Below are positions 52,970-62,521 of a stretch of DNA of 64,000 nt, piece after piece. Within the stretch, counting starts at the first letter, position 1; each line of letters starts with the position of its first letter. A program made the position numbers and the translations under genes. Under the pieces are notes generated by a model. It saw nothing but the letters and a program-made list of their open reading frames with translations, was not told the DNA's origin and did not search any database. The stretch comes from Streptococcus sp. Marseille-Q0941 (GTDB lineage: Bacteria > Bacillota > Bacilli > Lactobacillales > Streptococcaceae): positions 372,001-436,000 of the forward strand of contig NZ_CALSFO010000003.1 in the NCBI RefSeq assembly GCF_943736975.1. The letters are read 5' to 3'.

Positions 52970-53569
52970 CTATTCTGTTCGAGTTTCAGCTAAATATATT
53001 CCCCATTCAGCTAATTCTTCAGGCAAGTCATAAACAGTTTTTCCATTACTTTCATAGATTTCAGAGATTCCTGGTGAGGTCTTAGAAAAAGTTTTCCAAG
53101 CTGTCACTAGTTCTTCTACAAATTGAATATTATGAGATTCAAAAAAGTCATTAAATTTCGATAGTTCTTTACTATAAATTGTCACAACATTATAGCTATC
53201 AAGCATGATCTCATCATGACTTTTATGCCCACCAAATCCAAACTTACTTAATCCATCATTAACAAGTAAATCACCGTATCTAATCAACAGTGCTAGGCAT
53301 TCTTCTCTTGAACAACCATCAATATAATAAACATCCTTATGGGATTCCTTGATAATATTATTTGCTATCACTTTTTCTCTATCAATACTGACAGGCAGTT
53401 CCAAAATAAAAAACAAAGGCTCGTCATGAATCACAATAAAGTGTTGAAAAACCTCTAATATTTTTTCTGCGTGTACATTCGCCATCAAATGATGTTCAGT
53501 TAACTTTGTAAATGATTCAAACAGGTTTTCTACCAAGTTAACTCGGTGACCTTTTACTAAATTCAACAT
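52970..53569 (-). CDS. Hypothetical protein, 199 aa
   Basis: Clear GGAGG then ATG at 53569. A soluble protein beginning MLNLVKGHRVNLVENLFESF, with FFILELPVSIDREKV and GFGGHKSHDEIMLDSYNV in the middle. No domain recognised. It is a single-copy gene between the two duplicated blocks, in the same orientation as its neighbours, and may belong to the same immunity-like set. Confidence 0.55.
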   Translation of the reverse strand: MLNLVKGHRVNLVENLFESFTKLTEHHLMANVHAEKILEVFQHFIVIHDEPLFFILELPVSIDREKVIANNIIKESHKDVYYIDGCSREECLALLIRYGDLLVNDGLSKFGFGGHKSHDEIMLDSYNVVTIYSKELSKFNDFFESHNIQFVEELVTAWKTFSKTSPGISEIYESNGKTVYDLPEELAEWGIYLAETRTE

Positions 53570-54103
53570 TATGCGCCTCCAGAAAATTTAAACAATACTC
53601 ACATCTATAATCTCATTATACCATTATACCATTAAACCCCTGAAAAGACTGCAACTTCACAGTCACAGTTTCTTATCTGAAAGCTAATTCATTCGTCTAT
53701 AAAATGTGATGAGGACTATATTCAACTAATTCAATTACTTTTTTTCAACAGGGAATAGTATCTCCTGATTACTGTTATATAACTTTTGAATAGATAGAAT
53801 ACTTCTCCTTTATGTTTATTAATTTATGTGTTTGTACGGATGAACGTATTTTATCATAAAAATTTTCATAGTAACAATTTCTAAAGAAAGTTAAGATAGA
53901 TCAGACTTTAATTCCATAGAACCATCTCAGATTGAGTTAGTTATCATAAAACAGAGTGGGGCTTTTCTATTCTCATTAACTCTTTGTCAATGGAAATTAA
54001 AATGTCCCCACAGAGGAAACAAAAATAGATTTTGATTATTTCTAGTTATTACTTCTTCTCACCTCAAAAAATTTCTCACTCTAATACTTCCCACCTAAAC
54101 GAC

Positions 54104-54128
54104 AAAAAGCCTTGCAATCAAGGCTTTT
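54104..54128 (-). terminator. Terminator in the spacer
   Basis: Stem AAAGCCTTG / CAAGGCTTT with a short loop, flanked by A and T runs. A near-identical hairpin occurs at 56483-56510. Confidence 0.7.
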
Positions 54129-54305
54129 CATTATCCCTTTCGTTACAAGATTTTTACTCTTTTATAAGTAATCCTCTACACACTCGACATGTGGTAATAT
54201 TCTGCTTTTATACTAATAAACAAAAGGCAATAAAAATCATTTTAAAATGATACTGTAGAACGGAAAGTTGATCACTTCTTCCAAAAGAAACATCATCCAT
54301 TCTAT

Positions 54306-54400
54306 AATTTAAAATCCTTTTCCTTACTAATTCTATTACTAGCCAATATAGTATAAATTAAATAACCAATAAAAATGATAATAAAAATAACATAGCAGCC
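54306..54400 (-). repeat. Residual 3' end of a CPBP protease gene (copy 2)
   Basis: Read on the minus strand it still encodes VIFIIIFIGYLIYTILASNR in frame, matching the C-terminus of the intact protease at 55641. The rest of the gene is absent. It lies just downstream of the second nucleotidyltransferase-like gene. Confidence 0.75.
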
Positions 54401-54433
54401 AGTCTTACAACTTACTACTTTTCATATGATAAT

Positions 54434-54925
54434 TTACAAATGTTTTGCCAGCCACTCAATCTTTTTAAAATCCTTATTGTTATTGTGATCATTTCGATAG
54501 GAGTCTTGAGAAGAAGCTTTGTAAATACTTAGATATTGCTCTATACTTGGAAGACGAAAAGTGATGCCTTCAATGTGAATAAGCTCTATATCCGATTCCG
54601 AAACTCCTGCAAAATCAGGTAAGGAATCGATACTTCCAAATTCAACACTCACTCTATCCTTTTGGAATTCATGCTCATGAATATCTATTAAGGCATAACC
54701 TAAGTGATTCATCACTTTCATTATCTTGTCCCAGTCATAAATTCTGAGATGTTCAGGTGCTTCCCAACCTCTAGGGTCACCAGGCACATGAATGTCAATG
54801 TCAGACGGCTCCCAATTTTCTTTCGTTCTAAACTCCAATCCCAAAGACCCCATCAGTGTTGGTGTAATTCCAACTCGATTTAAATGGAAACAAATGGTTT
54901 TAAATTCTTCAAATAAGAGACTCAT
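54434..54925 (-). CDS. Nucleotidyltransferase-like hypothetical protein, copy 2
   Basis: 163 aa, near-duplicate of the product at 52138, with the same MGSLGLEFRTKENWEPSDID stretch. Differences are scattered substitutions, so both frames stay open, which hints that both are kept by selection. Function unknown. Confidence 0.6.
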   Translation of the reverse strand: MSLLFEEFKTICFHLNRVGITPTLMGSLGLEFRTKENWEPSDIDIHVPGDPRGWEAPEHLRIYDWDKIMKVMNHLGYALIDIHEHEFQKDRVSVEFGSIDSLPDFAGVSESDIELIHIEGITFRLPSIEQYLSIYKASSQDSYRNDHNNNKDFKKIEWLAKHL

Positions 54926-54927
54926 GT

Positions 54928-55107
54928 TTACTCTAAACCTTTCATCTAAATGTTCGTTATTTCTACTTTATTACCTTGAACAAAATCATATTCGTTTTCT
55001 AGAGTATATCCAGGGATTTGAGCAGCAAAGGCTTTCCCCTCTTCTAAAGAATCAAAAGCGACTAAATCTTTCTGATAAACACCTTGATACAATTCCAATA
55101 GATACTT
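54928..55107 (-). pseudogene. Decayed copy of the short 189-aa-family gene
   Basis: The frame reads KYLLELYQGVYQKDLVAFD... and parallels the gene at 52632, but the start ATG codons have become AAG and a TAG interrupts it five codons before the end (TNI-stop-MKGLE, where the other copy has TKIYMKGLE). Probably inactive. Confidence 0.65.
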
Positions 55108-55206
55108 CTTTAAACCTTTCAGTATTTGATAAACTATCCGAGATTTTAAGCGATATACAATTTAATTATCTATCCTAAGTATATAACAAACGTAATTAAG
55201 TATAGT

Positions 55207-55617
55207 TTAGCCAGGATCTACGTCTATAGAAGTTATTTTGTAATCATCCTCATTATATAAAAACTCTAATTGTAGGGTTAAATCTACTAATTCAGAATTG
55301 GAGGTCATCTGATATTCAACAGCAAAGCCAGTTTGATCATTAAATTCATAAACTTGTAGCTGAGAATACTCATAATTCGGATGGAAATTACATTCTACAC
55401 CATATTCATCAATTTTATCAAAATCATTTAATTGTAAAGAATCGTCAATGTATTCAAGTAACTCTCTTACATCATCAACTTCTGAACCATCAACACAATC
55501 CATAATATCTCTATAATTATTGAGATGAATTGCTCTTAAAATCTTTTTAAGTACTTCAATTACTTTTTCTTCATTTTGGTAGTTTTCTTTGTACTCAAAA
55601 TCATCGAATATTCCCAT
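55207..55617 (-). CDS. DUF7668-like protein, copy 2
   Basis: 136 aa, nearly identical to the product at 51590, with the same SIDVDPG ending. Its upstream neighbour in the reading direction is the intact CPBP protease gene, probably the ancestral arrangement. Confidence 0.6.
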   Translation of the reverse strand: MGIFDDFEYKENYQNEEKVIEVLKKILRAIHLNNYRDIMDCVDGSEVDDVRELLEYIDDSLQLNDFDKIDEYGVECNFHPNYEYSQLQVYEFNDQTGFAVEYQMTSNSELVDLTLQLEFLYNEDDYKITSIDVDPG

Positions 55618-55640
55618 GATAATAGTTCCTTTTCTAAAAT

Positions 55641-56384
55641 TTAAAATATTTTTTTCTTACTAATTCTATTATTAGCCAATATAGTATAAATTAAATAACC
55701 AACAAAAATGATAATAAAAATAACATTAATTTTTAACACAAAATAAAGGTTTAACAAATTTGCGAACGCATGAAAGAATATACAGTATCCCACAGATTTC
55801 GTTTGACGGTAAAGAACTCCTAAAACAAAACTTAAAAATAATGTATATATAAAAAATAAAATAAAAGGAAATCCTTGATGACTTTCTCCAACTATAAACC
55901 ATAAAGGCAGATGCCAAATTCCCCAGATTGAACCTACAATCAAATTAGATTGCCAATAATTATATTTTTTATCAAGTAACGGTTGTAGTATGCCTCTCCA
56001 TCCTAATTCTTCATGTCCACCACCAAAAAAAATTAGTTGAATAAAGAATAATGGCATCAGATAAAGTGATACTCCGTTTAATTCTAAGGAAGATACAGAA
56101 AATAGTATCAAAATTGCTAACATATGAATAATGAAATAGATACTACTATTTTCTCTCTTATTAAATAAAAAATGTTTAAATTTTATATTATTCCTTTTCA
56201 AATAAAACCCACTTGCAATAGCTGGTCCGAGTGCACCTATTATTTGTAATATTCTTCCTATAAAAGTTTCTAATCCAAAAATATTAGATTGTGTAAATAT
56301 GGCAAGAAGCCCCCAAGCTATATAAGTAATTCCAAATGTAGAACAAAGATAATTTTTTAAATCCTTTTTGTCAATTTCTGTCAT
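55641..56384 (-). CDS. CPBP-family intramembrane metalloprotease
   Basis: 247 aa with about 7 membrane segments. Abi/CPBP motifs: HEELGWRG (EExxxR-like) near residue 125, WGIWHLPLWF near 153 and FHAFANL near 209. In streptococci such proteins process prenylated peptides, or give self-immunity to bacteriocins. AAGGAAG precedes the start. It is intact; two other copies of its 3' end survive at 52022 and 54306. Confidence 0.85.
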   Translation of the reverse strand: MTEIDKKDLKNYLCSTFGITYIAWGLLAIFTQSNIFGLETFIGRILQIIGALGPAIASGFYLKRNNIKFKHFLFNKRENSSIYFIIHMLAILILFSVSSLELNGVSLYLMPLFFIQLIFFGGGHEELGWRGILQPLLDKKYNYWQSNLIVGSIWGIWHLPLWFIVGESHQGFPFILFFIYTLFLSFVLGVLYRQTKSVGYCIFFHAFANLLNLYFVLKINVIFIIIFVGYLIYTILANNRISKKKIF

Positions 56385-56482
56385 TTTATCTTCCTTAGCT
56401 TGATTATTTTATGAATAATATTTTTTCTGCTTCTAAGTTGCACTCGATTTATAACTAACTATATTCTATCACAAAAATGCAA

Positions 56483-56510
56483 AAAAAGCCTTACAATCAA
56501 GGCTTTTTTT
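56483..56510. terminator. Bidirectional terminator upstream of the CPBP gene
   Basis: Stem AAAAAGCCTT / AAGGCTTTTT with a 6-base loop and T-runs on both strands. It separates the CPBP block from mcrC. Confidence 0.75.
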
Positions 56511-56620
56511 AGCCTCTTTCGTTACAAGGTTTTTACGGTTTTACAAGCAAAGATACACACTCGACGGTTCGCTCTTACCGAATTGTTTCGTCGTAAACTT
56601 AATTACTATTGGAACACCAC

Positions 56621-58057
56621 TCATGATTCATCACCTATAAATAATTTTAATTCTTTAATGAAATATTCTTCATTTCCAATTATTGTTTCATCTTCTGAGG
56701 GATCTTTAACAGTAAATACACCAAACTTTTGAACTAAGTCATCGATTCCATACATAAAATCAACATTTACTTTATTCTGAGGGATACGTTCCTTCGCTGG
56801 GTAAATCAAACCTGCACCTATGAATTTATCTCCATATTGCAAATGATAATAATAAGAATATCCATGAAGTTGTCTGATGTCTTCGTTGTCAACATCACGT
56901 CCATTAAATTCCATATTTTTAAATTTGGCATCTAATACTACAATTTCTCCAGTCAATCTATGACGTAATACAAAATCCGGATAGTTATTTTTCGCATAAA
57001 ATGTTTGCTCATAAAAACGCAATTCTTCTTGTGCCTCGACTTCCCAATCATGAAGGTGAATTTTCATCAAATTATATATATACATCTCCCACAAGAATGA
57101 GGCATCTACTAAATACCCACTTACGCTATTAGATTTGTTTGTATTTCCATCATTAAACTCTCTCAGATTTAATATGTACTGAGCATATTGAAGTGGCTTC
57201 TTGTAATTTGCATATAAACTATTTTTCAGAATCTTATCTTTTAAAATACTATTAACAGTATACTTTGATGGTCTTCGTCCAGAAAAACTTTCAGCCAAAT
57301 AATTTCTTACACTCAAAATATCAGGTAGCACAGCTTGTTCAACGTTACACTCTTTAATAGCACAATATAAAATATCAATAATATTTTGTGCATTTTCTCT
57401 TTCAGGATATCTGAAACTAATTTTTTTGTCTGATGATACTAAGTCATTAGTTATATAACGTTCAATATCAATATTCCCTCGAATGCTATAATCTCTGTCC
57501 TTTTTATACACATATTTTTTAGGGAGATTCGTTCCTGCAACTTTTCGAAGAGATACTAAAAATAAATATTGAACAATTAGAGAATATACTCCACTACTGT
57601 CACTACTTGTTTCGGATGAATCGATATCGACATAAATCCCACAACAAAAATTTATTATTCTCCGAAAAAACAAATCAGAGCATTGGGTTTTTATTTCTAA
57701 TTTATCTTTTCCAACATTAACAATACCTGTATACAGACCCGCCATTATTGCGAAGTCATCACCATTTTGATTTATACGATAAATTAACTGTGGCTTTTCT
57801 TCTTTATCGCTATCGCGTTTATGTGCATGATACTCAGAAAATGAAATTAATTTTAATCCATTATCTTTATCAAACACTTCTGTCGTCATTTCTTTTATTG
57901 CAATCTTTTTACAAGCATTATTAACTAAACGTTCTCTATCCTCATCACTTTTTGCTCCTTTTACTACTGACAGCCCTACAACAGTATCGTGAGCATATTT
58001 AAAACTCCCAATTAATTCCGTGTTTACTTTGGTCACTAACTTTTCAACTTTTGCCAT
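56621..58057 (-). CDS. mcrC: McrC-family restriction endonuclease subunit
   Basis: 478 aa. The N-terminal two thirds resemble the McrC regulatory region; the C-terminal part has a PD-(D/E)xK-like nuclease core: YPDFVLRH near residue 374 followed by VVLDAKFKN near residue 387. It partners the McrB-type NTPase and cuts methylated or otherwise modified DNA. Its ATG lies 2 bases beyond the mcrB stop, so translation is coupled. Confidence 0.85.
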   Translation of the reverse strand: MAKVEKLVTKVNTELIGSFKYAHDTVVGLSVVKGAKSDEDRERLVNNACKKIAIKEMTTEVFDKDNGLKLISFSEYHAHKRDSDKEEKPQLIYRINQNGDDFAIMAGLYTGIVNVGKDKLEIKTQCSDLFFRRIINFCCGIYVDIDSSETSSDSSGVYSLIVQYLFLVSLRKVAGTNLPKKYVYKKDRDYSIRGNIDIERYITNDLVSSDKKISFRYPERENAQNIIDILYCAIKECNVEQAVLPDILSVRNYLAESFSGRRPSKYTVNSILKDKILKNSLYANYKKPLQYAQYILNLREFNDGNTNKSNSVSGYLVDASFLWEMYIYNLMKIHLHDWEVEAQEELRFYEQTFYAKNNYPDFVLRHRLTGEIVVLDAKFKNMEFNGRDVDNEDIRQLHGYSYYYHLQYGDKFIGAGLIYPAKERIPQNKVNVDFMYGIDDLVQKFGVFTVKDPSEDETIIGNEEYFIKELKLFIGDES

Positions 58058-58059
58058 AG

Positions 58060-59769
58060 TTAAATACCAAACTCATTTTGAGCTTTTTTCACATAATCAT
58101 CTACTTCACTTTCATCTGCTACTTGTCGTATGTATTCCTGTAGCGTACCAAGAATGAAATTTTCAAAAACGATATTTTTAGCAGTTTTTGTTATCCTTTT
58201 CTGATTTGATACATTTAATATTTTTAAGAAAAATGCATGCCCTATCTCATAACTTCTGCCTAAGCCCATTCCTTTGTTACATATATAGTCATTTAACTTT
58301 TTGCACGACTCGATATAATCGGAAACAGTCTCTTCATTAAATCCCTTCTCAATCAATAAATCTTCTATGATTTCATAATTGCAGAACATAGAAACCCATT
58401 TAAATCTTCTTCTTAAGGCGAGATCAAACGGATCAATACTTCTATCAACATCATTCATTATTCCAACAAAATGAATATTAAATGGAATTCCAAAGAACGC
58501 TCTATCATTAATATTTTTATAAATAAGCTCATCATTATTATCAACTGTTTCTATCACTCTTGATAAAGCGGTAGAAACTAAACTAGAAGATGGCTCTGTA
58601 TATTCTCCAGAAAAATCATAATCTCTATATTCTAGTAAAGTAAATGTTTCTCCGAAGATATTAGACAAGTTACCCCGATTTATTTCATCAACAACATAAA
58701 AATATTGTGGCCAGTTTTCATAAGTTATGTTTTTTTCAACATCTGTTTTACGCCCCTCATAATGCTCCGAATAATACTTTTCATTTTCTTTTTTTACTCT
58801 AATACAAAAGTCTTTAAAAGTACCGTTAATTACCTTTAGATCTAAATTTCCTCCAACAATACCTACCGGTTTGATTCCTTCTATAAAATCTTGGTACGTA
58901 TACGATGGATGAAACTGAGTAAATAAAGAATCTTTATATAATGTACTGTTTATTGACTGAAGCTTTTTAATTCCATTTGATACGCTATACGTCTTCCCTG
59001 TACCTGGAGCACCATTAAATATTATGTTGTTTGAATTAATATCAGAAAGTTCTTTTACATTATATGAGGTATCTGTGAGGAACCATAAAAATTCGGTCAG
59101 CTTTATATGAGCCAATAAATCTGATGACTCACCAATTTCAGCCCATATCTTCGCTCGGGAATATATATGGTTATTTAGTTGAAGCACTGTCTCGCATTCA
59201 TTTGTATCAACATCAAGAATTTCTGCAATACTATATAAACTTTCATCTCTATAAATCCATGTTAACTCATATTTATAGTTTGAGGTTTCTAGCATTGACA
59301 TTAATACTGATATTTTTCTAAGCAGCTGTTTCCCAGAAAATTTTATATATTCATCGCTCTTTTCAATCTCATATATTTCTTCAAGAGAAGCTGCATGTAT
59401 CAGCTTCATTATTAACTTAGATATATTTGAGTTATAATCATTTTCTATCTTACTAATATCATCAAAAAACTTGTCCTTTTTCTGATAACCATCGTAAAAT
59501 CCACCTTTTGAATGCTTATAAATCATATAACCATTTGAAGATAGCCCTGGTCTAGCATGTCCGAATAGTTTTTCTTGATGTTCCAAATAGCTAGGCAGAT
59601 ATGTTTTATCATTTTCATTTTGTTTGATCCATTTATCTATAGGAAATTCTTCGATATCTCCGAGCTCATCCACATATTTTTTCCAGTAAGTTAAATTCTT
59701 TTGATAATCCGCTATTTGAAATTGGTCATCAAATTTATCATATAATTCTTTAAATATTTCTTGTTTCAT
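58060..59769 (-). CDS. mcrB: McrB-family AAA+ GTPase of a type IV restriction system
   Basis: 569 aa. Residues 1-240 are a helical N-terminal region of unknown specificity, the part that should recognise modified DNA. The AAA+ motor follows: Walker A GAPGTGKTYS near residue 255, Walker B YVVDEINRGN near 362 and GIMNDVDRSI near 438, the McrB-type MNxxDRS loop for GTP. An arginine pair FDLALRRRF follows. Works with McrC to restrict incoming DNA. Confidence 0.87.
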   Translation of the reverse strand: MKQEIFKELYDKFDDQFQIADYQKNLTYWKKYVDELGDIEEFPIDKWIKQNENDKTYLPSYLEHQEKLFGHARPGLSSNGYMIYKHSKGGFYDGYQKKDKFFDDISKIENDYNSNISKLIMKLIHAASLEEIYEIEKSDEYIKFSGKQLLRKISVLMSMLETSNYKYELTWIYRDESLYSIAEILDVDTNECETVLQLNNHIYSRAKIWAEIGESSDLLAHIKLTEFLWFLTDTSYNVKELSDINSNNIIFNGAPGTGKTYSVSNGIKKLQSINSTLYKDSLFTQFHPSYTYQDFIEGIKPVGIVGGNLDLKVINGTFKDFCIRVKKENEKYYSEHYEGRKTDVEKNITYENWPQYFYVVDEINRGNLSNIFGETFTLLEYRDYDFSGEYTEPSSSLVSTALSRVIETVDNNDELIYKNINDRAFFGIPFNIHFVGIMNDVDRSIDPFDLALRRRFKWVSMFCNYEIIEDLLIEKGFNEETVSDYIESCKKLNDYICNKGMGLGRSYEIGHAFFLKILNVSNQKRITKTAKNIVFENFILGTLQEYIRQVADESEVDDYVKKAQNEFGI

Positions 59770-59819
59770 AAAATTCTATTTCCTTTCCTTAGAATGTCAA
59801 TCTCATCTGCCAGTGCTCC

Positions 59820-60093
59820 CTAATCCACCTTTGCGCGTGCTAAGATAAACAGTTCTTTTTGTTTTTCCTTCGTAAGCATATTGATGCGATCCATTCCCTC
59901 TATACTATCTTCTGCAAGCACCATTTCTATATTCTTTGTCAGTGTTTGAAGAACTGAATTAGAATAGTGTCAACTCCCAGTTATTGACCAGTTCTTGCAG
60001 TGACGATAAAACAGCTAAAATAAGGCTTTGTGGTTGGCTATCTATGTGATTTAACGATTGTTCACTAGAAAATATGATATATTCAACGGTTTA
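59820..60093 (-). pseudogene. Decayed small gene of about 105 codons
   Basis: A start with GAGGTGG and MSKVNSGK near 60112 breaks after 8 codons. Further on, one frame reads SLILAVLSSLQELVNNWELTLF and another reads NSVLQTLTKNIEMVLAEDSIEGMD... to RAKVD-stop at 59820. Joined, they would give a helical protein of about 105 aa, so at least two frameshifts are present. It could be an old immunity or regulatory gene. The remaining DNA from 59770 to 60226 holds only repeat sequences. Confidence 0.5.
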
Positions 60094-60226
60094 TTCACTT
60101 ACCTGAGTTCACTTTTGACATCAAAACTACCACCTCAACATGTGGTGCTAGCAAACTTCTATATTATAGAATGAAAGTATGTAAAAGTGATTTTGGAATA
60201 ATACTATAGAACGGAACTATTAAAAT

Positions 60227-61396
60227 TTATTTAGTAAGGAAATCCCCTAACTCACTGACCAATCCTTGCTTTATAGAACAGAAATTAATACTCTGAACTT
60301 TCGTCTCACGTAATGTAATTTTTTCTTCAGTAGTATAAAAACCTATTTCATCTTGAGTGAAGAAATCTAGTGCATCATATCGACGTATAGGTATAAGATT
60401 TTCATTATAATAAACCAGCATTTTAATTGGATTGGCTCGTAATACCTCAGCCACCCCAGAATCCGCAGTCGCAAAATAATGGAGATAAATCACATCTGAG
60501 TTTTCAATATAATCGAATAAAGTACTTTGTTCCAAGAGTCTTATATGAAAAATATCCCATGCTGTATTATGTATTTTATCAATTAACTTCTTAGCCCCTA
60601 GCTGCAACTTTTTAAATATTTCTTGAACAGTACTATCATTTTTCAAAAATAGTATTAATAAAGTCATTTCTAATTCTAAAAATATGCATAAATCCTCAAA
60701 ACAATAGCGTTTAAACTCAGCGACTTTAGCTTTTGTAGAAAGATTTTTTGTATTTTTCAAAATGAATGCTTTCAATATATAGCAACACACTGCCTCATAC
60801 TGTTGTATCACCTCATCATTGCTTAGGTAGTTTTCTGCATCTTCCCAGATTTCTTTCATCCAAATATATTTATCTGGTTTTAGAGTCTGAGGCACATTAG
60901 ATTGAAATACTTCAAAATTTGTGCTATCAAAATAAACATAACTTTCAATCATTTTGGCTAATAATTCACGATTTATTGGGGTGGTATATCTTTCCATTAA
61001 AGCAGTTGAAATATTATTTGTTAGACGCAACGATTTAATCTCGTGTAAAAATTTAATTAAATTCTCCTTATCTGGGACATTTCTTCCTCTATATAAATCA
61101 TGTATGTAGGTAAAAATGTTTAAGTCATAATTGATAATTCTGGCAACGGGTAAGAAATTATCCTTAGCATTCACAGTATTTTTATCAATAACCCAAATTT
61201 TTTGGTAATCTCCCAAACCAATCAGATTAAACTTTCCATAGCTAAATGATTTGCCTATATTACCAAAATTTGACTTTTCTTCATCAAATAGAAAAACTCT
61301 ACACTCATGAAGGTTCCATCTATTGAAAACTTCTATTTTCTGTATGGTCGTTTCACTCTTAACTAGCTCCTGAATAAAAGGATATATTTCAAGCAT
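60227..61396 (-). CDS. Unknown protein, 389 aa, second gene of a putative defence operon
   Basis: No family recognised. Soluble, no signal peptide; begins MLEIYPFIQELVKSETTIQK with a perfect GGAGG upstream. The middle is helical (about residues 195-280). A C-terminal stretch, NTAWDIFHIRLLEQ near residue 277 followed by DVIYLHYFATADSGVAEVL, has the acidic-then-strand look of PIN-like or other small nuclease folds, but this is a weak impression. It begins 24 bases after the 356-aa gene, so the two are cotranscribed. Confidence 0.6.
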   Translation of the reverse strand: MLEIYPFIQELVKSETTIQKIEVFNRWNLHECRVFLFDEEKSNFGNIGKSFSYGKFNLIGLGDYQKIWVIDKNTVNAKDNFLPVARIINYDLNIFTYIHDLYRGRNVPDKENLIKFLHEIKSLRLTNNISTALMERYTTPINRELLAKMIESYVYFDSTNFEVFQSNVPQTLKPDKYIWMKEIWEDAENYLSNDEVIQQYEAVCCYILKAFILKNTKNLSTKAKVAEFKRYCFEDLCIFLELEMTLLILFLKNDSTVQEIFKKLQLGAKKLIDKIHNTAWDIFHIRLLEQSTLFDYIENSDVIYLHYFATADSGVAEVLRANPIKMLVYYNENLIPIRRYDALDFFTQDEIGFYTTEEKITLRETKVQSINFCSIKQGLVSELGDFLTK

Positions 61397-61419
61397 AGGT
61401 GTTTAACCTCCAAAAATAC

Positions 61420-62490
61420 TTAGTTGTCTTGTTCATAACGAATAATTTCTTCCCAATAATCATACTCATCACAAATATACAACATTGCATTAAATAACTT
61501 CAAAAACTCTTGTTCTTCGATTTCTTTCTCCCACCGACCATGACTAATCATATGTCGATTTGGTTCATCAAGTGTAAATCTATTAGTATCTTTGAAGAAA
61601 CTATACAGCCAGTGCATCAGTCCTACATCGCTAAACGACTTATCAATAAATATATTATCAATTTCCTTAATCGCTCGGTGACCTACTGGTATTTTTTTCT
61701 CTAATGAAGTCATTTCTGAAATTCTATTTAGTGCACCATCGATTGCCAAACTTCCCAAAGTGTATGCTGCATAAAAGTTTCGATTAAAGTAGCAATCAAC
61801 CATTGATTTTACAAGAGGAGCTGAATAACACGGCGAATTTTGTAAGTCAATAATAAAATCCTCATTTTTTAGTTTATCCCTAAGCAGCTCTATCCATTCG
61901 TCCTCCAATGTATTCCATTCCTCAGCAAGTAAACGTTGATAAACATTTCTATCACGAAAATAAATAACCCATCCATTTTCTGCCAGCAGTTGAACTCGAG
62001 AAATAATCTGCTCAATTTCTTCTTTTGTATAAATCGAAGGCAGTGATTTTAAAAGTTCATTGATGCCACTAAAAATCTTTGAATAATCAATTTGATAGCT
62101 AGCAATTAAATTTTTTGCAGAATCTGCAATGTTTTGAATTGCTTGCAAGTGTGTACTTGACAACGTTTTATTGTACGACGCAACCACTTCTGACATGACA
62201 TTAATAGCGCTTTTTTCAACTTGAATTAATGAAGGCAGACTTACTAAAGGAGTCGTCAAATTAGCAAAATTTACTAATTTAGCTGAATTTAATACATTTG
62301 AAGTTGCAATTAATTCTGAAATAATGTTAGCATTTACAGTTGCTTGAAAGTTACTAAAGGTATCAGCCAAAACAGAAATAGATGTAGTATTTTGTCCCAA
62401 TTTTATCTTCTCAGAGTCGTTTGTTGAGCTGTCTATGGCAATTTTTATAGAGTCTTTTTCAACTTTCTTCACTTTATTACTATCAGTCAT
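61420..62490 (-). CDS. Putative HEPN-type protein, 356 aa, first gene of the pair
   Basis: The ATG at 62490 has GGGAGG 5 bases upstream and follows the extended -10 at 62525; longer in-frame starts lie before the promoter. Residues 25-160 are rich in Ser, Asn, Val and Ala, likely a long helical or coiled region. The C-terminal third carries RHMISH at residues 312-317 in a PNRHMISHGRW context, matching the R-x4-6-H core of HEPN RNases. HEPN proteins are frequent toxins of antiviral systems. Function is inferred. Confidence 0.55.
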   Translation of the reverse strand: MTDSNKVKKVEKDSIKIAIDSSTNDSEKIKLGQNTTSISVLADTFSNFQATVNANIISELIATSNVLNSAKLVNFANLTTPLVSLPSLIQVEKSAINVMSEVVASYNKTLSSTHLQAIQNIADSAKNLIASYQIDYSKIFSGINELLKSLPSIYTKEEIEQIISRVQLLAENGWVIYFRDRNVYQRLLAEEWNTLEDEWIELLRDKLKNEDFIIDLQNSPCYSAPLVKSMVDCYFNRNFYAAYTLGSLAIDGALNRISEMTSLEKKIPVGHRAIKEIDNIFIDKSFSDVGLMHWLYSFFKDTNRFTLDEPNRHMISHGRWEKEIEEQEFLKLFNAMLYICDEYDYWEEIIRYEQDN

Positions 62491-62521
62491 TTCGTCCTCC
62501 CAAAACAGCTTATTCATATTG

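Larger units (their letters stand above)
53570..54433. other. Gene-poor spacer between duplicated blocks
   Basis: About 860 bases without a convincing gene. It holds a terminator at 54104-54128, a copy of the ACACACTCGACATGTGG repeat near 54179-54195, a TTCCGTTCTACAGTATC segment (minus strand, near 54260) that recurs at 60200, and the CPBP tail copy at 54306-54400. The rest (53570-54100) shows no structure I can name. Confidence 0.5.

Noticed and set aside
52970-56384. CRISPR array
   Set aside because: Repeats here are few, long and irregularly spaced gene-sized duplications, not short regular repeats with unique spacers.
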